NCBI GenBank assembly: GCA_012184525.1
Contig: WOFQ01000001.1
Coordinates: 1,364,001-1,428,000 of the forward strand
DNA length: 64,000 nucleotides
Source of the DNA: Xenoacremonium recifei
Lineage: Eukaryota > Ascomycota > Sordariomycetes > Hypocreales > Nectriaceae
Direction of reading: 5' to 3'
Position numbers and translations under genes: made by a program. The stretch's first letter is position 1, and each line of letters opens with the position of its first letter. The notes under the pieces are model-generated. The model made no database searches, had not been told where the DNA came from, and saw nothing but the letters and a program-made list of their open reading frames with translations. Below, in pieces: positions 23,282 to 32,878 of the stretch.

Positions 23282-25159
23282 ATGCCCGGCAAAACACCCC
23301 AACGCAACGGGAACAAGCCCGTCCAGAACGGCGTTGGCAAGAACAAGGACGTGGAGATGACGGACGCTGCTAAGAGCAAGGGGAAGAAGGCTGGCAGCAA
23401 GGATGCCGATGAGGAGATGACGGTCGTTGTACCGCCCTCTAAGACGTCGAAAAAGGCGGCGCCCCCCGCCGCTGATGGTGAAGGTGACGTCGCCATGGGC
23501 GATGACGAGGAGGTTGAGGAGGAGGCCAAGGTCGACCCTGTCGCGCAAACCATCGCAGGTGAGCATCCATGAGACCAGCCATGAGCTTGTGCAAGGATAT
23601 CAATACTGACTGTCACCCTCCCTATAGATATCAAGAGCAACTTCGCCTTGTTAGACCGTGCTGTCGCTCTCTTCGACGCCCGATTCTCGCTCCGAGCCTT
23701 GCGCTCCATCTCCACCATCCGAAAGCGCCTGACCGCGGATATCATCGCCCAGGTCATCGCCGAGACCTTCCCTGCGACCACACAAGCAACCGACATTGCG
23801 GAGGAGCTCCTCGAGGCTATCGACCGCGAGGACACCGTGCTTGGACGTGCCAGCGGTTCCGAGATGGACGTCGACACCGAGACCAAGACGTCTGCGAAGA
23901 ATGGTTCCAAGAAGGAGGGCCCCAAGGAGATCATCCCCGAGATCGATGTCTTCCTGGGCATCCTTGTTCAGGTCTACCTCTTCGATTCGAAGCAGTTCCA
24001 GCAGGGCGCCGACTTCTCCGCCTACCTCTCAGAACGCATCCAGACCTTGAACCGCAGGACGCTCGACTCCCTCGCCGCCAAGTTCTACTTCTACTACTCG
24101 CTCTTCTGCGAGCACCTGGCTCCCCTTCCGCCCTCTCCCCAGTCGCCTGTCGTCGCCCTCCGACCGACCCTACTTGCTGCCCTGCGAACTGCCGTGCTCA
24201 GGAAGGACATTGACACCCAGGCTTCTGTCATCGTTCTCCTGCTCCGAAATTACCTGTCAACGTCTCACATCAGCCAGGCCGATCTCCTCGTCTCGCATAC
24301 GCAGTTCCCTGAGAATGCCGTCAACAACCAAGTTGCGCGTTTCCTCTACTACCTCGGCCGTATTCGAGCCATCCAACTGCGATATACCGAGGCCCACGAG
24401 CATCTCACTGCCGCCACTCGCAAGGCGCCTTCAAGCAACTGCGCGCTGGGCTTCTCGCAGACGGCTACCAAGCTGCTGCTTGTCGTTGAGCTCCTGATGG
24501 GTGATATCCCCGACCGCTCGACCTTCCGGCTACCGACCATGGAGCTCGCTCTCCACCCCTACTTCCTGCTCGTCCAGGCTGTCCGCGTGGGTAACCTCGA
24601 GGACTTTGAGACGACCATCGCCGACCATGCGGATACCTTCCGACGAGACGGCACCTACACTCTGATTCTACGTCTGCGACAGAACGTTATCAAGACGGGT
24701 ATCCGCATGATGTCGCTGTCGTACTCGCGAATCTCGCTGCGTGACATTTGCATCCGTCTTCAGCTCGGTAGCGAAGAGTCGGCTGAATATATCGTCGCCA
24801 AGGCGATCCGAGACGGTGTGATTGAGGCGACGCTGGACCGGGAGAGGGGATTCATGAAGAGCAAGGAGATTGGTGATGTCTACGCCACCCGGGAGCCTGG
24901 AGAGGCTTTCCACGACCGTATCCGTGCGTGCCTCTCGCTCCACGACGAGAGTGTCAAGGTATGTTAACATACTACATTATTGATCCCGTTCAGTTGACTA
25001 ATTTTCTTGCTCTAGGCCATGCGCTTCCCTATGAACCAACACCGACTCGAACTCAAGAATGCTCAGGAAGCACGAGAACGCGAGCGTGAAATGGCCAAGG
25101 AGATACAGGAGGGTGACTTGGATGAAGACGATCTTGGGGGGGAGTTTGACGGCATGTAA
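23282..25159 (+). CDS. rpn3: 26S proteasome regulatory (lid) subunit RPN3/PSMD3
   Basis: Three exons, 23282-23558, 23628-24958 and 25016-25159, give 583 residues. Rpn3 is a structural PCI subunit of the 19S lid, needed for assembly with Rpn7 and Sem1. The N-terminal 90 residues are Lys/Asp/Glu rich and disordered. The helical solenoid begins at DIKSNFALLDRAVALFDARFSLRALRSI. The PCI domain is at about residues 390-510 (MMSLSYSRISLRDICIRLQLGSEESAEYIVAKAIRDGVIEATLD). The tail MRFPMNQHRLELKNAQEARERERE is typical of Rpn3. The start is MPGKTPQRNGNK in context GCCATGCCC. Introns of 69 and 57 nt keep frame. Confidence 0.96.
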
Positions 25160-26204
25160 ATTCACTGCTCTGTGTCATTATTACAACTACAACAACGACA
25201 ATCTGGGGAAGCATTATTTTTGCTTCCTGATCTTACCCACGGGACTCTGCGTTGACTCTTCCCTGTTCCTGGTTCCTTGGGCTTTGGATGGATGGGTTCG
25301 CTCAGCTGACGGTGCACTAATCAAGCCAGGAGGCGGACGCCGTCTTCGGTTTTACTTTCAAGGGAGGATGCACAATAGACGGGGGGGATCTTGGAGGTGT
25401 TGACTTGGGGGGGCTTGGACTTGGGCCGTGGTCGCTTGGTGGAGGGCTCCTGATGTGTATTACCTACATACAAAGATTGGCCGAGAAGGCTTTGATTTGA
25501 AGTTGGCACGTTAATGAATTCGTTTACATGCGTTGATATGTGCATCCTTGGCATTAGTGTGGGAAGACTTATGTGTATGCACCAGGTACCTTGGAGGTGG
25601 GAGCTCTGAGGTCTCTAGTCTTGCTCAAGAGGTCTACAGAGCGAAACCTGGAAATTAAACTCTCAATATGAAAATCCCTATATCATCCCCGTCTAAGATG
25701 AATGTCCATTATGGCCGAGGGTGTTGAATATCACCTTCGGATGAGAGCTACCCTATACATATATCTCACAACAACACGAAGAAGGGGAAAAAAGTCAGCT
25801 CTATCTCGATTTGCTTCATGGTTGGGAATATACTTAAGATCCCGGTTGTTTTTGTCTCGTCACGTAAGTTTGTTATCATATGACGGGGTGTCAGAGATAT
25901 GAGTTCTTCGTGAACGACGATTCAACTTCATCACAAAGCGCCACCACCAGTCGTCGGAGTGAGTTTACTATCAACCTATACTATAAGGGGGAATTGGGAT
26001 TTCGTACCCAAAGCCATACACTAAGAAAGTGCACAATTTTTTTTTGGTACCCGAATGAAGCCCAAGTATGCTTTCAGAAGGTGGACTTGGCCAATGGAAG
26101 GCTTCGCTTCACATGGCTCCCGAGCGTATCCTGCATTGCGGCTGTGCGCATGCGGCCTGGCTGCCTTGCTTAGCCATAGGGCAGTGTAGAAGAAACAAAG
26201 CAAT
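25160..26204. other. AT-rich intergenic region, no gene seen
   Basis: 1.05 kb between RPN3 and the CorA-like gene. An ORF at 25880-26173 lies just upstream of the CorA start but is in another frame, has no recognisable motif and no clear donor, so I do not add it as an exon. Confidence 0.5.
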
Positions 26205-27685
26205 ATGAAAAGTCTAATGGATGCCCAAGTCTCTCCAGTGTTGTCTCAGATCTTTCATTTTTGTCATTTTGATATGAAGCGAATCTCCTTGAAACTAGTG
26301 CGAACTTCCGGTTCGTGGGAGCTAGCTGCGTTCTACATAGAGTCGCCATTGGAATACGACAAAGCTTCCGAATCGGAGTTTCTACACCCAAATTTAGACG
26401 CCCCCAGCGCTAGCGAGCAAGATTGCGTACTTGTAAGGATCCTAAGCGTCAGAACGGTGCATAATGTGGCCCAGGTTCGGGATACACTCCTTCGAAATTT
26501 GGGGTTCAGGATCGAAGACGGGAATCATCGTCGTGGTACCGTCACATACAATAAATTCGACTCGATGTCCCTACACACGCCGTTAACGACTGGTGATCCC
26601 AATTTTCACCTCAGCCTGAGATGGCGTCGGGTACAGACGGAAAGGAAATCGTTTGTGAAGTCAGACGACCATTCTGTTGCCGAGCGAAAACATCTAAAGC
26701 TACAGACCATGGTAGCCCTGAAAGGCCTTGTTGTCTATGACAAAGACGGGCTTGATATATCCAAAGTCCTCGGACCATGGACCACGACTAATGGAAAAAA
26801 ATCGGACGGTCTGTACATCGCTCTTGCCCATATCATCCAGAACCTGCTCCAGCTTTACGTCGCAGAGCTGCATGACCGGCTTCTCCAAATTGTCGACCGC
26901 GCCAAGGAGAGCGAGAGTCGCATCGTGAAGAAGAGGGCGGAGTTTTCGGATTCAGCTGCAGAGTTAAGCACATGCAGATACGAAATCCGTGTTCTCAGGA
27001 CGTATAGCTACGTCTTCGCAGTACGCATCGAAGCGTTACTTGGTCAACTACGAAGAAAGGAAGACCCCTCTGAAAGGCTCGCCAAGCTCGAAACTTTGGT
27101 TGATGAGATTCATTCCTCCCAGGATCTCATTGATTGTGTGCAGGCCACGGTCAACGACATCAAATTCCAAAGGCAACAAGAGCTGAGCACTAAAGTCAGC
27201 CTTTCGAGTTTTGAACTGTCCAAAGCCAGCTTAGAACTCGCTCGCTCAGCACAAAAAGACGGACGTACGATGCGCGCTATAGCATATGTCACCTTATGCT
27301 TCTTGCCGGCAACATTCATTGCTTCATTCTTCAGCATGAGCTTCTTCAACTCGACTCCCGATAGCAGCATGCTCGGTGGTGCAGCTAGACATTCGTGGAT
27401 CTTCTTCGCCGTTTCTATCCCTCTCACTTTGGTTGTGATAGGGATTTTTCGAAAGTGGGAGAAGCATGAGTTGCAGATGATACGTGAGTCAGAGAGATTG
27501 AACAAAGAAGGTTCGTATACAAGTCGTGAGGATGTTCAGGAGGGACATGCAGTACAACTCCTGCCTTTACACCGCCGTAATGAGGGTAATCGGCATAGTA
27601 AGTATCAGAGATTATGCTTTGCTAGTATATGAACTAATAAGACACAGGAGTTGTTCCACCGAGGAGAACCATTCATGCAGTATAG
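26205..27685 (+). CDS. CorA-like divalent-cation transporter-type membrane protein
   Basis: Two exons, 26205-27597 and 27648-27685 (intron 27598-27647, GTAAGT...CAG), give 476 residues. The long N-terminal domain is mixed alpha/beta then helical (about 190-350, with a charged coiled coil around KLETLVDEIHSSQDLIDCVQATVNDIKFQRQQE). It is followed by the CorA pair of membrane helices: TLCFLPATFIASFFSMSFFN and SWIFFAVSIPLTLVVIGIFRKWEK. The GMN signature after the first helix, which selects Mg2+ in CorA, is replaced by FSMSFFN, as in many fungal CorA-like proteins, so Mg2+ transport is not assured. The splice at the end changes the tail to RVVPPRRTIHAV. The start is uncertain; the ATG at 26274 is an alternative. 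Flanking DNA is AT-rich, and the gene may be lineage-variable. Confidence 0.75.
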
Positions 27686-28134
27686 GAAGTCTGCAGATGG
27701 CAGACCCTACTCGCGTACCTGAACAATCATACAATACAGGAAAGTTAAGGCAAGTTTCCAAGAGTTGTCCAGTTGTGGCAGTCACAAAAGCGCTGGTTGT
27801 GGTGGGGGGGGGCAGGGGGGGGCAGGGCAACATCCACTAATAAACCATACGATTCTGAAATAGTCAACAAGATTCGATGTAGCTGATATTGATCATGAAT
27901 TATTCCCCGACGCCCTTCCTTCGACTACCCGCATATGTCAAACTACAAAGTTCCACTCATCTCCATCCATCTCACTGCGCCCCGCGATTCAGCCTCGCCA
28001 GGCAGCCCCGGCGGTCTGGTCGAAGATGCTGGAACTAGACCCTTGACTCACCGGGAGGGAACCTTGTCGGGTTGGATCATCAGCCAGCCCTACGCCCTGT
28101 GAATGACTTACTTTTGACATTGAATCATCAAGGG
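27686..28134. other. Intergenic region with G-rich tract
   Basis: 3' end of the CorA-like gene and distal promoter of the LRR gene. It holds runs of 9 and 8 guanines at 27804-27822 followed by GGG at 27825-27827; no gene. Confidence 0.55.
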
Positions 28135-28178
28135 AACCTTCGCGTGGGCAGAGGAAAGTGTGACTCCACGCGAAGGTT
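28135..28178. promoter_or_regulatory. Perfect 13-bp inverted repeat upstream of the LRR gene
   Basis: Left arm AACCTTCGCGTGG (28135-28147) and right arm CCACGCGAAGGTT (28166-28178), with an 18-base spacer. It lies 19 bases before a TATA box and about 160 bases before the ATG at 28341, a position expected of an operator for a dimeric transcription factor. Confidence 0.55.
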
Positions 28179-28196
28179 TGATGGCGTTTGGACGTG

Positions 28197-28204
28197 TATA
28201 TAAG
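28197..28204 (+). promoter_or_regulatory. TATA box of the LRR gene
   Basis: TATATAAG, 137 bases upstream of the start codon, immediately downstream of the inverted repeat at 28135-28178. Confidence 0.55.
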
Positions 28205-28340
28205 TCTGGGGCCTGATTGACAAGAGGAAGGCTTTCTCTCCTTTGAATAACAAGTTGAGAAACGCAAAGAGGAGGGTTGACCGCAGTCCACGACAGCACG
28301 CAGCAACATCACGAGATATTGTCAACGACCACGACTTACC

Positions 28341-30338
28341 ATGGCTACCGCAACTCAGATTCAGCTCGCCGCCGAGCCATCGATAAAAATCCACGCCGCC
28401 GCCCCAGAGGTCGCCGAGGAAGTCGATCAAGTTGAGGTCGTCCGCCTGGCTGGCCTCTGCCGTGAGGCTCTCAACGACCTGGCAGTCCACCTCCCTACGC
28501 TGAACCACGCCCATGCCTACACCGCAGACGAGATCCTTGATCTGCCGCTGGCAAAACATCGCATTCACGCCGACCTGTACGACCTACCACGCCGGAAATC
28601 GAAACGTCATCTTCTCGCTGTTGCGATAGCACCGCTGCTCTATCCTGCTCATGAGGGATCTCTCACGGCCATAATCCGGTACGAGGAGGATCGAGTCCGA
28701 CTTCGGGCCTGGGGAGCGCTGCAGCGTAAATACGACATGCTGCAGACAACTCGCCGCAACGGACACACCACCCATGGCCTGACAGGCGGTGCTGCACCTG
28801 GAGTGCAGGCTCCGATCTGGTCGGCTCGTATCACCGGCCAGGGGCCTTGGGACCCAGAGAAGCAACCCATCTCGCTGGATGGCGTCACAGCGATCCCCAT
28901 GCCCGTCCAGATCTCGCAGGAGGAGGATCTCGTGCCTTTCCTCACACACCTTCAGCAGGGTGGCACCCACAAGCTCCAGGACGATGAGCCCGGCGCCGAA
29001 CTCGACGGCGGACGAGGCGAGCCCTATTATGGTGTCAAGGGCGCCGAGTTCCGAAAAGGTGTCGTATATGAGGATGGCCGTATGGATCTGTGCAAAATGG
29101 TTGTTGGACCGGACCATATCGGAAAGCTCATGGACAGCCTGCGCCCCAATAAGTTCGTTCGACACTTCCTGCTAGGCAATAATATCATCGGCCCGGTCGG
29201 CGCACGCGAGATTGCCAAGTTTATCGACGAACTTCCAGACCGAATGGACACCTGGTATCTGGCTGGAAATTGCATTGACCGCGCCGGGCTCAAGCTTTTG
29301 GTCGATGCCATGGTCAAATCCGAGGCCGTCACCAACGTCTGGTTGAAACGGAATCCCCTGGGCCCCGGTTCCTCAGACGACCTCTTCCGTCTCATCACCG
29401 AGACAAAGAACCTCCGAACTCTGGACCTCGACCAGACTCAGCTGGGAAACCGTGGTGTTGAGAATCTTTTCCGGAAATTGGCGACACATGAAATGCCTGA
29501 GGGCACCAAACTTCCCCTGGAGCACATCTACCTCAATGGTAATGGTATCTCTACCGAGGCGGCTCAGACTATAGGGAAATTCCTTGTGTCGCCGCACTGC
29601 AACTTGAACTCACTGTACATATCCATGAACCCGCTCGGGGACGAAGGAGTGTTGGCATTGGCGGCCGCTCTGTCTCACGCACCGTATCTGACCCGACTGT
29701 CCTTACAATCGGTTGGGGTCAGCACCAAAGGTGCCGTTGGACTCTGCAAGGCGGCTACTGGCCACCCGTCGCTGCAGATGCTGGACATCGGACAGGCATA
29801 TGCAACGCATGATCTCGGACAGGCGTACAATTACATCGAGGACGAGGCCGTCGAAGCCATCGCCGCACTTCTCCGGGCGAAGAGCCGCTTGGCGTACTTC
29901 AACCTCGGGCACTGCGCCATGACGCCGCTGGCCATAATCGACCTTTCGGCGGCGGTCCGCCTGAGCACGTCGTTGCTGTACTACGCCGCGTACTCGATCC
30001 TGCCCGACCCAACCGCGAAACCCGCGACCTTTACGCCGTCCCGCGACATGCGTTTTGTTGACCCTACGACCCCAACCAAAGCGCAGATCAACACCGACCA
30101 GGCTGTTCGGGCTCATCTCGAGGCCAATGTCCGCGCGCGTTACGGCCAGGACGCAACCTATGCCTGGTTCATGGAGGAGGAGCGGCGCTGGCTGGTCAAC
30201 GACCGTACTGACGTGCGCAAAATTGACAGCGTGTACCGAAATCGTGACGCAGGACTCGCTCGCCGCCAGCTCTTGACACTGGTCAAAGACTGGGAGGAGG
30301 GCGATGACACCCTGGAACGGGTGATGCGGGCTCAGTGA
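28341..30338 (+). CDS. Leucine-rich-repeat (RNI-like) protein
   Basis: An intronless 665-residue protein, start in TACCATGGC. Residues about 250-530 hold RNI-type LRRs of about 28 residues: FLLGNNIIGPVGAREIAKFI, WYLAGNCIDRAGLKLLVDAM, VWLKRNPLGPGSSDDLFRLI, LDLDQTQLGNRGVENLF, IYLNGNGISTEAAQTIGKFL, LYISMNPLGDEGVLALAAAL. This resembles ribonuclease inhibitor, RanGAP and NLRC-type scaffolds and implies a curved protein-binding surface. The first 200 residues and the last 130 (FVDPTTPTKAQINTDQAVRAHLEANVRARYG...) are not recognised; the C-terminus is charged and helical. No NACHT, kinase or GAP catalytic motif is seen. Absence of introns in 2 kb, unlike nearly all neighbours, is mildly unusual. The compact TATA-containing promoter suggests regulated expression. 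Confidence 0.85.
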   Translation: MATATQIQLAAEPSIKIHAAAPEVAEEVDQVEVVRLAGLCREALNDLAVHLPTLNHAHAYTADEILDLPLAKHRIHADLYDLPRRKSKRHLLAVAIAPLLYPAHEGSLTAIIRYEEDRVRLRAWGALQRKYDMLQTTRRNGHTTHGLTGGAAPGVQAPIWSARITGQGPWDPEKQPISLDGVTAIPMPVQISQEEDLVPFLTHLQQGGTHKLQDDEPGAELDGGRGEPYYGVKGAEFRKGVVYEDGRMDLCKMVVGPDHIGKLMDSLRPNKFVRHFLLGNNIIGPVGAREIAKFIDELPDRMDTWYLAGNCIDRAGLKLLVDAMVKSEAVTNVWLKRNPLGPGSSDDLFRLITETKNLRTLDLDQTQLGNRGVENLFRKLATHEMPEGTKLPLEHIYLNGNGISTEAAQTIGKFLVSPHCNLNSLYISMNPLGDEGVLALAAALSHAPYLTRLSLQSVGVSTKGAVGLCKAATGHPSLQMLDIGQAYATHDLGQAYNYIEDEAVEAIAALLRAKSRLAYFNLGHCAMTPLAIIDLSAAVRLSTSLLYYAAYSILPDPTAKPATFTPSRDMRFVDPTTPTKAQINTDQAVRAHLEANVRARYGQDATYAWFMEEERRWLVNDRTDVRKIDSVYRNRDAGLARRQLLTLVKDWEEGDDTLERVMRAQ

Positions 30339-30869
30339 GGGTGCTGAGATGCCATTGCGATGGAGGAATTGATGAGGGTGATTGCCTTGATCACAGAGTA
30401 CACCGACCCATATTCTTTCTTTTGGTAGTTGATGATGTTTTAAATAAAAGGCCTATGCCACAAACCAACGTGTTTATGTACCGATGGTGAGAAGTTGAAG
30501 GTTCCAAGTTGGTTGTGTCGAGATCACGTAGAAACACCAAGCCTGTACTGATGAGGAGCACTTGCCATGACAGTCGACTTAGACGGTCGCGCACGTGACA
30601 GCGCATCATTCAAGCAACAGCGCGGAACCTGGCGCGATTGCCTCGTCGCGCCGTCCATTCCTCACAATAGACAGACAACTTATTACCTTACCTACCTATG
30701 ATAATCTCCCCATTTCCCCCATCGCTTTCTCTCGACATCAAGGTAATCACACACACCAGCAATATTGCCACGCCGCATCTTCTCAATGTCAGCGTCACCA
30801 CCGCAGCCAACGGCCAGCTGTGCTTAGTCGCATAAATAAGGCCCGGACCACTCATCTTCAACTTCAACA
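30339..30869. other. Intergenic region, no gene seen
   Basis: 531 bases between the LRR gene and the MYST gene, presumably the 3' end of the first and promoter of the second. Confidence 0.55.
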
Positions 30870-32878
30870 ATGGCCCCCAACAAGCGCAAGCGACACCCGG
30901 AGCCCGCCTCGCACGACGAAGAACAACCCGTCGCCAGCAGCACCCAACCGCCGCCCGCAACGCGTCGAACAACGCGTCACACAGCCCCGATTTCTGCTGC
31001 AGAAGCACCTGTGCCTGTGCCTCCTGTGCCCCCAGCGCCAAAACCAGCAGCACCCGCTCCGCCGCCTCCGCCAACAACAACCACCGCCGTCCCCATCCCT
31101 CAGCCGCTCACCACCACCACCACCTCCGAGTCTCAGAAGCGACCCCGCGGCCGCTCCTCGACCACCAACGGCCGGAATCCCCAGCAGCAGGCACAGAAGC
31201 CACCGTCTGCCCCGATGTCGTCACCCCAGGTCCTGCGCTGGATCCCGCCCCAGGTGCCGCAGCCCGGCAGCCGGCCGATCGCGTCCCCCGTCGCCGCGCC
31301 CGCCGTGCCCAATAGCACCGCCGCCGCCGCTGCCGCCATTGCGCCTCCGTACGCAGCCCGCCCGTCGGACCTCGTCGCGCCCGAGATCACCTATCACGTA
31401 CCTCAGACCGCGGCGCATCCCTCACGGCGCACCTCATCCCTCGTCAGACCACACGGCCCATCAGCCGCGCAACCGCCTCGCCTCGACCGCGCGCCCCCTC
31501 CCGTCGTCACGCCCGTCTACCCCCCCAAGCCGCCGGTGCCGCAGCAGAACCGGCCCCCTCTCCGCGCCGACCGCAACGTGGACAAGGTCATGCTGGGAAA
31601 CCTCTGCTTCCGCACGTGGTATCCAAGCTTCTACGGCAAGGAGGTTCTGGGTGACTCGTCCGGCCACGCCAAGGGTGGCAGCAAGGAAGCTGGTGGGAAG
31701 GACTCGGCCGGCGGCAAGTCGTCGTCGCGCAAGGATCGCGAGCATCACCAGCCCATGCTTGACCGCCTTTATGTTTGCCCCAGCTGTTTCAAGTACTCCA
31801 AGGAGATAGTCGCTTGGGTGGGACACGTCCGCGTTTGTGAAAGCAAAGGCTTCGTGCCGGGCCGTAAGATCTACGTCCATCCCCGCGGACGGCGGAAGGT
31901 CCGCTTCCCCCAGGAACAGAAGGGACACGGCCCGAAGAGACGACGGACAGATGGTGGTGCGCGCTACGTCGAAGAGGTTGTCGAGGACCAAGGAGAATGG
32001 AGCATCTGGGAAGTTGATGGCGAGAAAGACGGGGTAGGTCTTTGACACGCTTCCTCCCATTGATTGCTTTCATGACATCTATGCTGACTGCACACCAGCT
32101 CTTTTGCCAGAACCTCTCGCTCTTCGCAAAACTCTTCCTCGACAACAAATCCGTTTTCTTCGACGTCACCGGTTTCAACTACTTCCTCCTCGTCTACACC
32201 CCTCCCGCGACCCCCCCACCCCCCAACGGCAACGCCTCGGATATCAAGCCCCCGACACCGCAAGTCACCGGGTTCTTTTCCAAGGAGAAGATGTCGTGGG
32301 ATAATAACAACCTCGCCTGCATTCTCGTCTTTCCGCCGTGGCAACGAAAGGGCTTAGGCGCCTTGCTCATGGGCGCCTCGTACGAGATCTCTCGTCGTGA
32401 GGGCATCCTCGGCGGGCCGGAGAAGCCCATCTCCGACTTGGGCAAGAAGGGCTACCGCAGGTTCTGGACGGGAGAGATTGCGCGGTGGCTGTTGAGCTTG
32501 GACCTCAACAATGCAGAGAACCCGGGCCAGGAAGTGCTCGTCGATGTCAACGACTGCAGCCAGGCCACATGGATTGCCGTCGAAGACTGCCTCCAAGTGC
32601 TACGTGACATGGGCATCCTCCAGGAAGCGGGCCTAGGCCCGGGAAAGCCTGAGAAGAAACCCGAAGACGACACTGCAGATGCACAGAAACCGGCCGGTGA
32701 TGATGCTGCCGCTGCGGAGGTCAAGCTTGTGCCCCGCGTGCGGTTGGACAAGCAAGCAGTTCGGGCCTACGTGGCCGAGCACCGGATCAGCCTGGAGCGG
32801 ACCTGTGATCCCGCGGGCTTCGTCGAGGGATACGCTAGGAAGCCATCCCCCGAGGAGGAGCAGAATGAGGAAGAGTAA
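30870..32878 (+). CDS. MYST-family histone acetyltransferase (probably Sas2-like)
   Basis: Two exons, 30870-32033 and 32099-32878 (intron 32034-32098), give 647 residues. Residues 1-240 are a disordered Pro/Ala/Thr-rich extension. The MYST core has the N-terminal strand block (KVMLGNLCFRTWYPSFYG), the C2HC zinc finger LYVCPSCFKYSKEIVAWVGHVRVC (about 301-324), SIWEVDGEKDG and LFCQNLSLFAKLFLDNKSVFFDV. The acetyl-CoA loop is LACILVFPPWQRKGLGALL, with the conserved Cys about 462 and the catalytic Glu about 496 in GPEKPISDLG. No chromodomain is present, which argues against Esa1. QRKGLGALL rather than QRKGYGRFL, and the proline insertion in LVYTPPATPPPP, point to Sas2-type enzymes, which acetylate H4K16. 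The subfamily is an inference. Confidence 0.9.

Noticed and set aside
25880..26173. Extra 5' exon for the CorA-like gene
   Set aside because: Different frame, no credible donor, and no similarity to CorA N-terminal domains.
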